NCBI GenBank assembly: GCA_036939355.1
Contig: JALLAP010000176.1
Coordinates: forward strand, 1-17,230
DNA from: Thalassiosira profunda
Lineage: Eukaryota > Bacillariophyta > Thalassiosirophyceae > Thalassiosirales > Thalassiosiraceae
Direction of reading: 5' to 3'
Length of the DNA: 17,230 bases
Positions within the stretch are counted from its first letter, which is position 1; each line of letters opens with the position of its first letter. The position numbers and the translations under genes are program-made. The notes beneath the pieces were generated by a model that was not told the DNA's origin, ran no database searches, and was given only the letters and a program-made list of their open reading frames with translations. Of this stretch, positions 1 through 9,411 are shown piece by piece.

Positions 1-804
1 ACAGCGCGTCCGAGTTGTTGCACAAGCTTGGCGTCGGTGCCTCGACCACCATCACTGGCACGAGCGACACCATCACGGTCAATGCGATCAACACCAGCAC
101 GGGAACCGCTGACATTACGATCAACGCCGGATCATCGCCGCCTCCGCCCAGCCCGCCTCCTCCCGCTCCATCCCCGCCGACGGGCCCACCGCCAACCAAC
201 GCTCCCACGAACCCGCCGACGCCTGTGAGTGTTTGTTCGCTTATCTGCCCTTCGAGTTTTCTTGCAAGCAACCAATCTCATCAACTTATCCCTTTCTCAG
301 CCTCCCACGCCGCCCCCCACGACGCCGGCTCCGACGAACCCTCCCACGACTCCGTTTCCGACCTCGCCGCCGACGACGCCCTTTCCGACGCCAGCGCCCA
401 CCCCGCAACCCACCGATCAGCCGACCGTTGCTCCCATATTCAAGTACCGCTGCGAGAAAAACAACGTCGTCCTCTCAAATGCCCAGATTTGCTCGACGGG
501 TTCCGATGTGGACAATACCTGCAGCGCTCAAGATGTCGGTTTGGACGTTTCCTGCGGTGGCGGAGGAAGAAAGTGCAAAATTGCTGAGTGCTCCGGTGCT
601 CCCCCGCCCAGTCCTTCGCCTCCCACGAACCCCCCGCCCAGTCCTTCTCCTCCCACCGACCCTCCTCCGCCAAGCCCGACCCCTCCGCCGCCCAGCCCGT
701 CCCCGCCAACTCAGTGCCCTGTGTGCGGCAATGGACAAACCTGCTGCCCGGCGGATGGCCAGTGCGAGCAGTCTGGCAAGCCGAGCAGGCGCGGGTGTGT
801 CTAA
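1..804 (+). CDS. Secreted proline-rich, Cys-containing protein (5' partial)
   Basis: The 5' end lies outside the window; the reading frame is open from base 3. Exons are 3..224 and 301..804, joined in phase 0 across a 76-bp intron (donor GTGAGT at 225, acceptor CTCAG ending at 300). The intron is supported because Pro/Thr-rich coding changes frame exactly across it. The visible part starts with a Thr/Ser/Ile-rich beta-like stretch. Pro-rich blocks of PPPPSPPPP and PTNPPTTPF type follow, then a first Cys cluster (about bases 445 to 590), a second Pro block of PSPSPPT units, and a short Cys-rich tail with CPVCGNGQTCC. Pro-Ser/Thr blocks between Cys modules are typical of extracellular matrix or cell-wall glycoproteins such as pherophorin-like and extensin-like proteins, where prolines are hydroxylated and glycosylated. 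The exact family and function are not recognised. Confidence 0.72.
601..717 (+). repeat. Pro-Ser coding low-complexity repeat
   Basis: C-rich tract coding PPPSPSPPT-type units inside the proline-rich gene. The first two units (601..630 and 631..660) are nearly identical 30-mers; the later ones are diverged. A tract of this kind can change length by slippage. Confidence 0.7.
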
Positions 805-939
805 CTCGATGGGGAGGCAAAGGGCCGATGAGCACAACTGTTCAACGTGATAGAGTGCTCGAGCCCAATTCATAATAATTGATAATCTAGGTTCTGTTTA
901 CCACTGTCGAACGAAGCATCGCGCTGTCGATGCCCAGCG
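805..939. other. Short spacer between convergent genes 1 and 2
   Basis: 135 bp between the stop codon of the proline-rich gene and that of the DEAH helicase. It is AT-richer than the flanks, with AATTCATAATAATTGATAAT around 869..888, which could serve 3'-end formation on either strand. No canonical AATAAA is seen. Confidence 0.4.
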
Positions 940-3380
940 TCACGTCCAATACCGCGGCGCCAGCTCCCGCAACCACAGCCCGCTCACGGCGCTGCAAGGC
1001 CTCGCGTCCACGCCTCCGCGACTTCCATCAAACGTTTGGCCAAACATCAAGTACTCGGCGCTCTCGCCGTAACGGTGCAGGACACTTGATGAAGCAATAG
1101 ACACTGCAAAGTTGCCCCGGAGCGTGTAGTATCGCCCGCCGCTTCCAAGTTTGGCAATATTCGTGAAGAAACCCGCGCAGAGGCACTTGCGGACGGACTC
1201 GCTCCGCTCGTCCGGATCGAAGGCCTGCGATCCAACGATTTCTCGCCGCCGCTGCCCGAACCAGTCCGATCCTCCCCCGAAACGGCGGGCCAGGAATCGG
1301 GCCAGTTGGTTCCGCACGTCCAACGCTCGCTGCAGCGCCATTCGGTTCACGAAGCGGTCCCGGCATTCGTCGTTCGATAGCATCTTGTTGGAGTGGTCGA
1401 GGAGGTCGAACAGATGCAACATTGTCACGTGGTCTCCGGAGCGGTCCAATATGTCGGCAATGGCCTCATCGAAAGCGCGCTTCTGTCGCTCGGTCCGGGG
1501 ACGAAGAAACAGGTTGCGCACCTGCAGGGCGGCCGCGACGGTCAACGCGTCGCCCACGATGAGCTTCGCCACCATCGACGGCGTGCCTTCCCTCGCCTCC
1601 ATGTCTAGGGCGGCGAGGAGCGTGCGCGACACCCTCGGGTCGGTCGGAAAATACACCATCTCCCTCCCCAGCGCCGTCAATTCGGCATCGTCGTCCATCG
1701 CCCCCAGAGCGTACAGGCATTCGAGGCCGTGAGCTAGTGCTTCCGCACTCGGTACGCTCATGAGGTCGAACGACAGTACGTTCTTGACCCCTAGCGCTTT
1801 GATGGTCATGATGAGCGTGGTCAGATTGCACCTCTGTATCTCTGGCGCGGTCTCGGCCTCCATCGTTTTCCTAAACTCCTCCTCGGAGTACAATCGATAG
1901 CACTTCCCGGGGCGCACCCTTCCTGCCCTCCCGGCCCGCTGCTGCGCGGAAGCCTGGCTGATAGGGCAGACGACCAGCCGGTCGAAGCCCGAGTGAGGAT
2001 CGAAGAAGGGCTGCCGGGCCATGCCGCAATCAATAACTGTAGCAATGTTGGGCACCGTCACGCTGGTTTCCGCCACGTTCGTCGCGAATATGATTCGCCG
2101 CGTGCGGTACCTCTTCTCGTCGTTCGACCGGGGCAAGAACGGCTGGGATTGCAATTTGGGTGGCAAGGCGCTGTACAGCGGCAGGCACGCCACGGTTCTC
2201 CTTTCTTTGCTCTGGCTCCCCGACGCCTGCAGCGACGACGAGAGAAGGTTCTCGGCCATCTCCACCGCTTCGTCGATCTCGTCCCCGGCGGGGAGGAAGC
2301 AGAGGATATCACCGTCGTCGTTGTCGGTCTCGTGGATTTGCAGCGCGAGCTCCACAGTGGATTTGACGTAGTCCGACACCGACTCTTGTTTGTACAAGAT
2401 GTCCACTGGATGTTGTCGACCGTCCACCGAGATGATTGCGCCATCGTCCAGGCACGCCTCTTCGGTTGCCTCCCCTTGTTTGGACTGATTATTGGCTGCC
2501 GCGTCGTCCCCCACCCTCCCCCATCGCGATTTTCTCTTCTTCTTTGGTTGTTCCTCGCTCGCTTTCTTTGCCTTCCGCTTCCTCAACTTGCCCACGAAAA
2601 ACTCCAGGAATGCCTCGGCATCTAACGTCGCACTGCACACCACAACCCGCAGTTCCGGCCTTGCCCTACGTATCTTCTTCACCACCCCGAGCAGCAGCTC
2701 GGTGTTGAGACTTCGTTCGTGGGCCTCGTCGATGATCAAAACCGAGCAGTGCCGCAGCAGCGGGTCGAGCAATGTGGTCTCCCGTAACAGCCAGCCATCC
2801 GTGACGTATCTAATCTTGGTGACGCCGGGCTCGTAGGTGGAGGCAAATCGCACCGAGTATCCCACCAGCGACTGATCGCTCACCTCCTGCGCCACGCGGT
2901 TCGCGAGGGTGATGGCCGCGAGGCGCCGGGGCTGGGTGCACACGATCTCCTTGTAGCCGTCATTATTGCTAGTACCAGCTGCATGCAAAGCGATAGACGA
3001 GATGAGAGAGTTGCATCATCACATTCATCCACACCACACAACATCAGGCACATTGCACATCTTGTGCACTCACAGGCACCCATCGCTTGATTTCCTGCAC
3101 CTCGCGTCGGGGGATCGTCGGCCCACCCATTCTCGTACAGATACTGCGGCAATTGCGTGCTCTTTCCGCAGCCCGTCTCGCCCACGAGCACCACCAGCCC
3201 GTACTTCTCAAGCGAATACAAAATCTGGGTGCGGTGGGCGGCGATGGGCAATATTTGGCGCTCGAGGGGGTAGTGGATGTGGATGCCGCCCGAGCCAAAG
3301 GCGTCGGTATCGTCGAGGGGATCGTCGAGCGGGGCCGAGGAGGGCCGGGGCCTCCGGAAGGCTGAGGGGGCGGCCGCCAT
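940..3380 (-). CDS. DHX35: DEAH-box RNA helicase, DHX35-like
   Basis: Two exons, 3380..3074 and 2978..940, flank a 95-bp intron (GTGAGT donor, TGCATGCAG acceptor) that splits a codon in phase 1. The product is 781 residues, near the usual DHX35 length. Helicase motifs in order: Walker A GETGCGKST at about 67-75, TQPRRLAA just after the intron (Ia), DEAH at 186-189 (II), SAT at 218-220 (III), TNVAETS near 402 (V) and QRAGRAGRVRPG at 449-460 (VI). Winged-helix, ratchet and OB-type regions follow, and the protein ends in LWLRELAPRYW, matching the LLELAPH end known in DHX35. Members are ATP-dependent nuclear RNA helicases linked to pre-mRNA splicing. An odd feature is a Lys/Arg-rich insert (about 233-275, with KKKRKSRWGR) between the two RecA domains, which may act as a nuclear localisation signal. 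DHX35 is the best name, but other DHX8/DHX16-like relatives cannot be fully excluded. Confidence 0.9.
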
Positions 3381-3632
3381 GGTGGCTTTGCAAGCAGTTG
3401 CAATTGTTGGCGCTGTGGGCTGTGTGGGTGATGGGTGAGGTGTTGATTTAGCGGGCGGATATGTCGCGCCTCCGGGCTACCCCCGTTGGGACCCCCCATT
3501 CTTCTAACAAATGACAGGGTATTTGTTGCAGGGGAAGCAACGTTTTTTACGGGGAAGCAGACGCGCCCCCTAAACTGGGGCGAGAAAGCCATCAGATAGA
3601 GGCGAGGATGGCGAGGATAGAGTCGCAAAGCC
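3381..3632. promoter_or_regulatory. Shared head-to-head promoter region, genes 2 and 3
   Basis: 252 bp between divergent start codons. It holds a 9-bp direct repeat GGGGAAGCA (3531..3539 and 3551..3559) separated by a T-run, and an inverted repeat ACAAAT/ATTTGT around 3507..3526. No TATA box is obvious. The promoter role is inferred from position. Confidence 0.45.
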
Positions 3633-4804
3633 ATGCGGAGAACCCACTCGCTCGCGCTACTGCTCGGCCTGGCGGCCGTGGCGGACGCATCGCCGTCGCT
3701 GTCCGCCTTTGCAGTTCCACATCACAACATGCACCGACGAACTCTCGCCTCGCGATCGCCGTTGCAAATGGCGCTGCCCTCCAAGTCGAGGGCCACCGTC
3801 GCGGAGATCGAGGCAGAGTCGGAACAATTGCGAAAGGAGATCGAGGAATTGCGGGAGGAGGCGCTGCGGCGGCTGGAGGAGCTGGAGCGGCAGCTGGCAT
3901 CGACATCAAGCTCGTCAGCATCCTCTTCGGCAGCAGAGACGTCAGGTAACACGTCTGCACCAACAGAGGAGGAGGGCCTGCTCCCCCCGCCGGCCCCAAT
4001 AGTCTTCACCGACAACAACGCCTCTCGCAAAAAGAAGCCCCCCAAATCCATCGCCAACCTCCTCGACGAAACGCGATGGAAGGTCAACCTCTCCATCGGC
4101 CGGGAGCCAGGGACCTGGATGCCTAAATCGTGGGGTGCATCGGGGCAGCGCCTCAACCTCTCGTTTGTGGCGGAGTTCGCGCCGGCGCAATTGTACGAGC
4201 GGGACGATTTCCTGCGGGGAGGGTACGCCAATGCCAAGGTGTTGCATGTAGTGGATAATGAGGTACGGTTGGGGAGCGGATATACAAGGCGAAGGACGGG
4301 GGGTGGCAGGTGACCCGGAGCGATGGACCGCTGGGCACCGATCTACTGAGGTTTTACATTGAGCTGGAAGAGAAAGTTGAGCACGAGGACGGTGATGTGT
4401 ACGTACCAAAGGGCAGAGTGTATTCATCTTGCGGATACTTTCCATTTCTTGGAGGCGAAAATGCTCCGTCGGTGAATGAGGCCTTCGTAAAGGAGATGGA
4501 GAACATCGAGGAGCAAATAGCAACTCTGCAACTGAAGAAGGATGCGATACAAAACCCGTTCAATCTCGAGGGCATCAAACTCGGAAGGGAAATCTTTCGA
4601 TTGAACCGCGAGGCAGAGCGAGTGAACAACCGATTGAACTTTATGGCGGTGCGGGAGCCGGACAAGAACCTGCTCCGCTTTTCGAAGGACGGAGACGTGG
4701 GCGTGACAAAAGAAGGCGGAGTGTGCTGTCAGGTCAACAAGGGCCCGGTGGTAGAGTATCACATCCTCGGGCGTTTTGGCATCGCCTCGGCGGAGCACGA
4801 TTGA
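3633..4804 (+). CDS. Plastid-targeted conserved protein, unknown function, frame broken near 4271
   Basis: The first frame opens at 3633 and runs to a stop at 4313. The second coding frame continues from about 4262 to 4804. Adding one G to the run at 4271..4274 makes the two parts one protein of about 390 residues. The N-terminus is a signal peptide (MRRTHSLALLLGLAAVADA) followed by SLSAFAVP, with Phe26 at a plausible ASAFAP-type cleavage site, so import into a complex plastid is likely. Next come a Glu/Arg/Leu coiled coil (about 55-90), a Ser-rich linker, and a conserved-looking domain beginning DETRWKVNLSIGREPGTWMP. A Leu/Lys/Asn-rich helical stretch and a C-terminal strand-rich part follow. 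An out-of-frame ATG lies upstream at 3608. The break could be a sequencing or assembly indel or a real inactivation; the only GT..AG pair that would bridge it spans 26 bp, too short for an intron here. I do not recognise the family. Confidence 0.72.
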
Positions 4805-4860
4805 TGAATACGTATGATTGTCTTTGTAGCTGTAATGGTGAAGTGTACTTCATGTGGTCG

Positions 4861-6371
4861 TCACTTCAGCATTTCCTCTTCGATGACTGCAAGGGTCTGC
4901 TTCATCTCATCGAACCACGCCGACCAACCATCCATGTCTGATTCGAGGTGAGGCTCCTTCGAGAAGAAGCACGGCACCCCATCCAGCTTCTGTAACTGAA
5001 ACCCAGCGGCAACCAACACCTCCCTGCCCCCGACGTGTCTACCAATGTCCTCCACGAACTTGGGATGATCCCTCCGCACGCGGCGAAAGTTTACCTCCTC
5101 CGGCTTGCGCACGATTTGCTCGAAGAGCGTGTACAGCGAGCCGAGGGCCACGTCCAACGCCGCCCGATCGTCCTTCAGTGCCTCCCGCATGCGTCCAATC
5201 TGCTCGCGCACGCCCTCGGCTCCCTTGGTGGGGACCAGATCCAACAATTCTTGGTCCGCACGGCGTTCCGCCTCCATGGCCCGTTGCTCTTCCTCCAACC
5301 GCGCCTTCCGCGCCTCTTCCGCCTGCCGGTTGAGTGCGGCCTCCTCGTCTCGTTTCTGTTGCTCCTCCAACTGACGCTGCTGTTCAGCGCGCTCCTTGGC
5401 CTCGCGCTGTTCTTTGGCGAAGCGTTCCGCCTCCAGCTCCTCTTTGGATTGCAGGGCTCTAGCCTGGGCGTGCAATCGCTCGGTGTGTTGTTGTAGCTTT
5501 GAACGCAGAGAGGACATCAAGCTGGGGCCGAGGTCTGTATCATTGCACACAAATGCCACGCCCTGCTCCAACGCTTTGTACACTCGGATCACTTCCTTCA
5601 CTCTGGGGATGGTCTTTTCGCCATACCGCGGTTTCTTCGTCACAGGGTCTCTCTGATCGATCAGGAGGGGTAAGGTGGGGAAGTGGGGAAATGTGCACAT
5701 CATGTGCATTTAGCACTCACATCGTTCAGCTTCTTTGTGAACTTGTCAATCTTCGGCGCAAGAGCCAGGAAACGCCCTTGCATTGATTCCAGGCTGGCAA
5801 GCACATCGTTGGGGTTTGCGTCTTCAATGGTCCCCTCTTCCTCTTCCTCCTCTTCAACCGCAGTTGCTTCTGCCTCAACAGCAACAGTCTCAGCCACCTT
5901 TGGTTTTGCAGCAGCAGCGGCGCTTTTGGCGGCATATCTCTCAAAGATACTTCCTCCGCTACCCCCATTGCTCGAAGGGGTTGTTTCGCCCGTGCTTTCT
6001 GCGCCTTTGTCGTCCCCGCTGGGAGCCAGGCACATGCCAAACTCGGAATAGCCCGGAGTGTCGTCTGCTCCACCATCATTTTTCTCCTTTGTTGAGTCTG
6101 CGCCACCTTCGGCGTTCACTTCGTCGGCAGCACTGCCAGAGGCCTCCATCGCAACACCAGCATCTCCTTCCTCCGCCTCCTCCTCGGGCGGGAAGATGTC
6201 CTCGTCCTTCACTTTCGCCCGCAGCTCCTTCCACGGGGGCATCCGCGCCGCCAGGGCATCGCCCTCCTCGCCGCCGCCCGCCCCCTCGAACCGCGGCCGC
6301 TTCCGGCGCAGGGCCTTCCACTCCGCGGAGAGGGCGGAGAGCTCCTCCTCGACCTTGCGCAGCTCCGCCAT
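4861..6371 (-). CDS. Coiled-coil protein with C-terminal PUB domain
   Basis: Exons 6371..5721 and 5652..4861 join in phase 0 across a 68-bp intron (GTGAGT donor, GATCAG acceptor), giving 480 residues. The N-terminal part (MAELRKVEEELSALSAEWKAL) is helical and charged. An Ala/Glu-rich disordered region follows with a run of seven Glu. Exon 2 carries a long Glu/Gln/Arg coiled coil (about 263-355). Near 368-448 a segment with LYTLFEQIVRKPEE, FRRVRRDHPKF and VLVAAGFQL matches the PUB (PUG) fold, which in UBXN6, PNGase and HOIP binds the C-terminal tail of p97/VCP. A role as a p97 cofactor or ubiquitin-linked adaptor is inferred from the domain. The start at 6371 is chosen because it lies 245 bp from the divergent gene 5; an in-frame upstream ATG at 6611 would nearly abut that gene's start. 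Confidence 0.82.
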
Positions 6372-6616
6372 GGCGAGAGAGGATCTCGGTCGTCGCGGAA
6401 ATCGAAATGCAAAGAAGTGAAATGAAGGAGGACGGCCGGGATGGAGGGAGTGACACCTGCAAATCACCTTCACTCTCCGTGAATGAACCAAGTCGGGCAA
6501 AGTCTCGGAGCAACGGCGTGGCGCCCCATCACCAGAGCCGGCCCCACGACCCTGCCAGCGGCAAGGCAGTGCCACTTCCGTTGCATCACACGGCGGTGCG
6601 GCGAGTTGCAAAAATA
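6372..6616. promoter_or_regulatory. Shared head-to-head promoter region, genes 4 and 5
   Basis: 245 bp between divergent start codons, almost the same length as the promoter between genes 2 and 3. No TATA box or strong repeat is visible. The role is inferred from position. Confidence 0.4.
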
Positions 6617-8346
6617 ATGGACTTCGTCACCCTCGCCACGGCCGCGGACCAGGCGTCCCGCGCCCTCCTCCGCGTCCTGACCGAGGACGCGGCCCCCTCG
6701 TCACCCTCGGAGGACGACGACTTTGCCCACCTCGAGGGCATCAACGTCCGCCATTCCGATCATATCGATGGAGCCATCGGCGGCGGCTCCCACGCCAACA
6801 CTGCCGGCTATGAATATGGTGCACAAGACGTGTCCCCTGAAAATCGACCGTTGCTCTCCCCCACCGCCGAGGCGGCCCTCCTCGAATTGTCGACCAATTT
6901 TCTGCTCTACGTGGCCATGGTGATGATTACCACAATGGTGGCGAAGATCTATTTTCCGTCGTGGCTGGCGCCCCGGGAGGAGCCGGTGACGCGGCTGCGC
7001 CGGCCGCTGCACATCCTTGAGGATGCTTATAAATCGGACTTTAGTGACGAGGACGAGGAGGAGGGCGAAGAGAAAGAGGGGAGCGGGGAGGCGGACGAGG
7101 AAGAGGAGGTGGCGGGCTTGCTGGACGAGGGGGAAGGGGGGCACGCGGCCGGACACGTGGTTGGGGGCCGCAACACCATGTTCCGAACGAAAAGCTCGAG
7201 CTTCCTCTTCGATTACGACCAGGAGAGCCAGAGCCGGGACCAGGTGTACAAGAACCTGGCCATTTGCGCCTTCATGCTCAACCTCACCTTCGTCTCGTGG
7301 GGGTTGCTCCAGGAGCGCATGCTCACGCGGCGGTACCCCCGCCACACCGGGGAGTACTTCACGTACTCGTACGCGCTGGTGTTCACCAACCGCTTCTGGA
7401 CGCTCATCATGTCGGGGATGATGATGCTTTACTTCAAGCCGCGGACGTCGCGGAGCACGGTGATTTACGAGTATAGCTTTCCGAGCATTTCGAACATGCT
7501 GAGCAGCTGGTGTCAGTACGAGGCGTTGAGATACGTGAGCTTCCCGGCCGTGACGCTGTTCAAGAGCTTCAAGCTGGCGCCGGTGATGCTGATGGGGAAG
7601 CTTCTGGGGAATCAGACGTATCCGGATTACGATTACGTGGTGGCCATCTTCATCGGGGTGGGAATTGCAATGTTCATGACCTCCACGGACGAGTTATCCT
7701 TCGATTCAGATGTTTACGGAGAGCAAACGAGTGCCAAGTGGACGGGCGTCATGCTGCTCCTGTTCTTCTTGTTTTTCGACAGCTTCACGTCCCAATGGCA
7801 AAGCAAAATGTTCAAGCGGCACCGGGACCTCTCGATGATCGAGCTCATGTTCGCAACGTCGGCCTTCTCGACGGTGCTCTCGCTGATCACGCTGGTCCAC
7901 GATGGAATGCTCTGGCCGGCGTTCGACTTCATCAGCCGCCACTCGGAGATCCAACTTCACTTCTTCCTGTTCTCCATCTGCTGTGAGTGCCAATGATAAG
8001 AGAACTCGACTTGTGTTTGAAACTCGTGTCTAATGATGGTCGTTCTGTTGCAGCAACGGTGGGACAGCTGTTCATCTTCTACACCATCAAGAACTTTGGT
8101 GCCGTGGTTTTTGCCATCATAATGACCTTGCGAGTCTTGATCAGCATTGCCTTGTCGGTGCTTTTGTACGAGCACAAGGTGACATCGACGGGATTCTTCG
8201 GGCTAGCGGTCGTGGTCGCAGCGGTGTGCTATCGCATCAAGCGGAAGGCGGAGGGGAGACAGCTCATCAAATGGAAGGGAATGGGCGAGAAGAGCCAAAA
8301 AGAGATCGAGCTCGTTCAGGAATGGCACGTGCACATAGATACATAG
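6617..8346 (+). CDS. SLC35B2: PAPS transporter, SLC35B2-like
   Basis: Exons 6617..7982 and 8054..8346 flank a 71-bp intron (GTGAGT donor, GTTGCAG acceptor; phase 1), giving 552 residues. SLC35B2 proteins exchange 3'-phosphoadenosine 5'-phosphosulfate into the Golgi lumen for sulfation of glycans and proteins. Signature segments: LTFVSWGLLQERMLTR at about 223-238, FPSISNMLSSWCQYEAL near 288-304, VSFPAVTLFKSFKLAPVMLMGKL to 329, FFDSFTSQWQSKMF near 386-399, and GQLFIFYTI and FAIIMTLR after the intron. About ten hydrophobic segments are visible: one near 95-112 and the others from 212 on. The N-terminal 210 residues include a very acidic loop (141-175, Glu/Asp-rich) between the first membrane segment and the transporter core; this is longer than I expect in animal homologues. 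The basic tail has a KRKAEGR stretch. Confidence 0.93.
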
Positions 8347-8415
8347 CCTGAGCCAGAGACCGAGGAATGTAACATAGGCTTTATTTTTCGTTGGTTGCGA
8401 CGACTCTCCATAATG
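8347..8415. other. 69-bp spacer between convergent genes 5 and 6
   Basis: The two stop codons are 69 bp apart. The plus strand has TGTAAC at 8368, and the minus strand has AATAAA (next entry), so the two 3' UTRs very probably overlap. Confidence 0.5.
8380..8385 (-). terminator. Poly(A) signal AATAAA for the methyltransferase-like gene
   Basis: The plus strand reads TTTATT, so the minus strand reads AATAAA, beginning 31 nt past the stop codon of the minus-strand gene ending at 8416. Confidence 0.5.
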
Positions 8416-9372
8416 CTACTTTCCATTCCACCAAATGGCAGTGTTTCTTCCCTCGAAGGACAATGTCTCCGTCACAAAGCGAGGATCCTTGGACAGCAAG
8501 TATTTGCAAAACTGGTCGTGCGTTCGCACGGGCACCCGCTTCTCTAGTGGCGCAGAGATCTCCTTGCTGCTTTCGCACGCGGTGCCATCGATTGGGACCG
8601 TAATGTATCGCTCACGAAATAGATTCGGGAACACACAGCATGGGACCACGACAAACGGCTTGCCATACGACAGGGCTGCGTCAACGATGGCCTCCGTGGC
8701 GCCATCCGCGTGCAATCCAACCAACAGAGAAGCATTCCTCACTGCTGCATCTAATAATACATTTGTCTCGCCTGGTGCGGCGCACTGGTTGGGATCCACA
8801 AAAGGGATCGCCAGCTGGGCAAATCTCTTGTCGAGCTCGTCCTGCACAAATGTTGGCGACTTCATAAGCCTCTCCTCGATCGACTTTTGCCACTTGTTTG
8901 GAAGCTTCGGTACCACGGTGTTTGTATAAACAGAAGCGACGTCAGCGGGGCGCGGGTCGACCATCATCACGCGAAGAGAGTGGCAGAGGGATAGCCGGGC
9001 TGAGAGCTCGCCCTTGCCGCCAGCCACGTCTAGAATGTGCATTTGTTGCGTCGAATCGTCGTTGGATGCACTGCGGTCAGTGCACTCCTCGAGGACGTGA
9101 GGAAATCGCTCCAGAATCCATTTGGCAAAATGCTTGTGGCGGTGCTGGTTCCTCGCGCCGTGCCTCGCACTCTTTCGGTTGGCCCGCTTCCCGGTCCTTC
9201 TTTGCGTCGCTGCATAGTCGCTGGGATTGTCACATAACTGTTGCTTCGCCAACGCGATTTCCAGAGCACGGCGTCTGCCTTCCTCTTTCCTTTGTTGCTT
9301 TGTTTTTGGATCCGTGCTGCAGTGATCTCTACCTGTGGTATCCATCTCTTTTATTGCATCTGGCGACATCAT
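8416..9372 (-). CDS. SAM-dependent methyltransferase-like protein
   Basis: Single exon of 318 residues. HILDVAGGKGELSARL at 112-127 is a Rossmann-type SAM-binding motif I, and VMMVDPRP at 135-142 fits the end of strand 2 with its acidic residue. A conserved-looking GLHADGATEAIVDAAL at 219-234 and VVVPCCVFPNLF at 241-252 resemble the METTL25/TRM13-like (Methyltransf_32) group, where a Cys pair and a Pro-Cys-Cys segment lie near the active site. The N-terminal 90 residues are Lys/Arg/Gln-rich and may bind RNA. The substrate is unknown; RNA is a guess from the basic N-terminus. The start is fixed by an in-frame TGA directly before the paired ATG codons. Another in-frame ATG lies nine codons in. 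The SAM-binding fold is well supported, the subfamily less so. Confidence 0.8.
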   Translation of the reverse strand: MMSPDAIKEMDTTGRDHCSTDPKTKQQRKEEGRRRALEIALAKQQLCDNPSDYAATQRRTGKRANRKSARHGARNQHRHKHFAKWILERFPHVLEECTDRSASNDDSTQQMHILDVAGGKGELSARLSLCHSLRVMMVDPRPADVASVYTNTVVPKLPNKWQKSIEERLMKSPTFVQDELDKRFAQLAIPFVDPNQCAAPGETNVLLDAAVRNASLLVGLHADGATEAIVDAALSYGKPFVVVPCCVFPNLFRERYITVPIDGTACESSKEISAPLEKRVPVRTHDQFCKYLLSKDPRFVTETLSFEGRNTAIWWNGK

Positions 9373-9411
9373 TCACATCCATGTGCCCTGAAATAGAGTA
9401 GCAGATCAGTG

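Noticed and set aside
4263..4288. A 26-bp GT..AG intron to explain the frame change in gene 3
   Set aside because: Far shorter than every other intron here, and adding one G gives a smoother protein without losing residues.
5783..6616. Upstream extension of the PAPS transporter frame by about 278 codons
   Set aside because: It runs antisense through gene 4 exon 1, and its Pro/Leu/Arg-rich translation looks like noise; the ATG at 6617 begins the credible protein.
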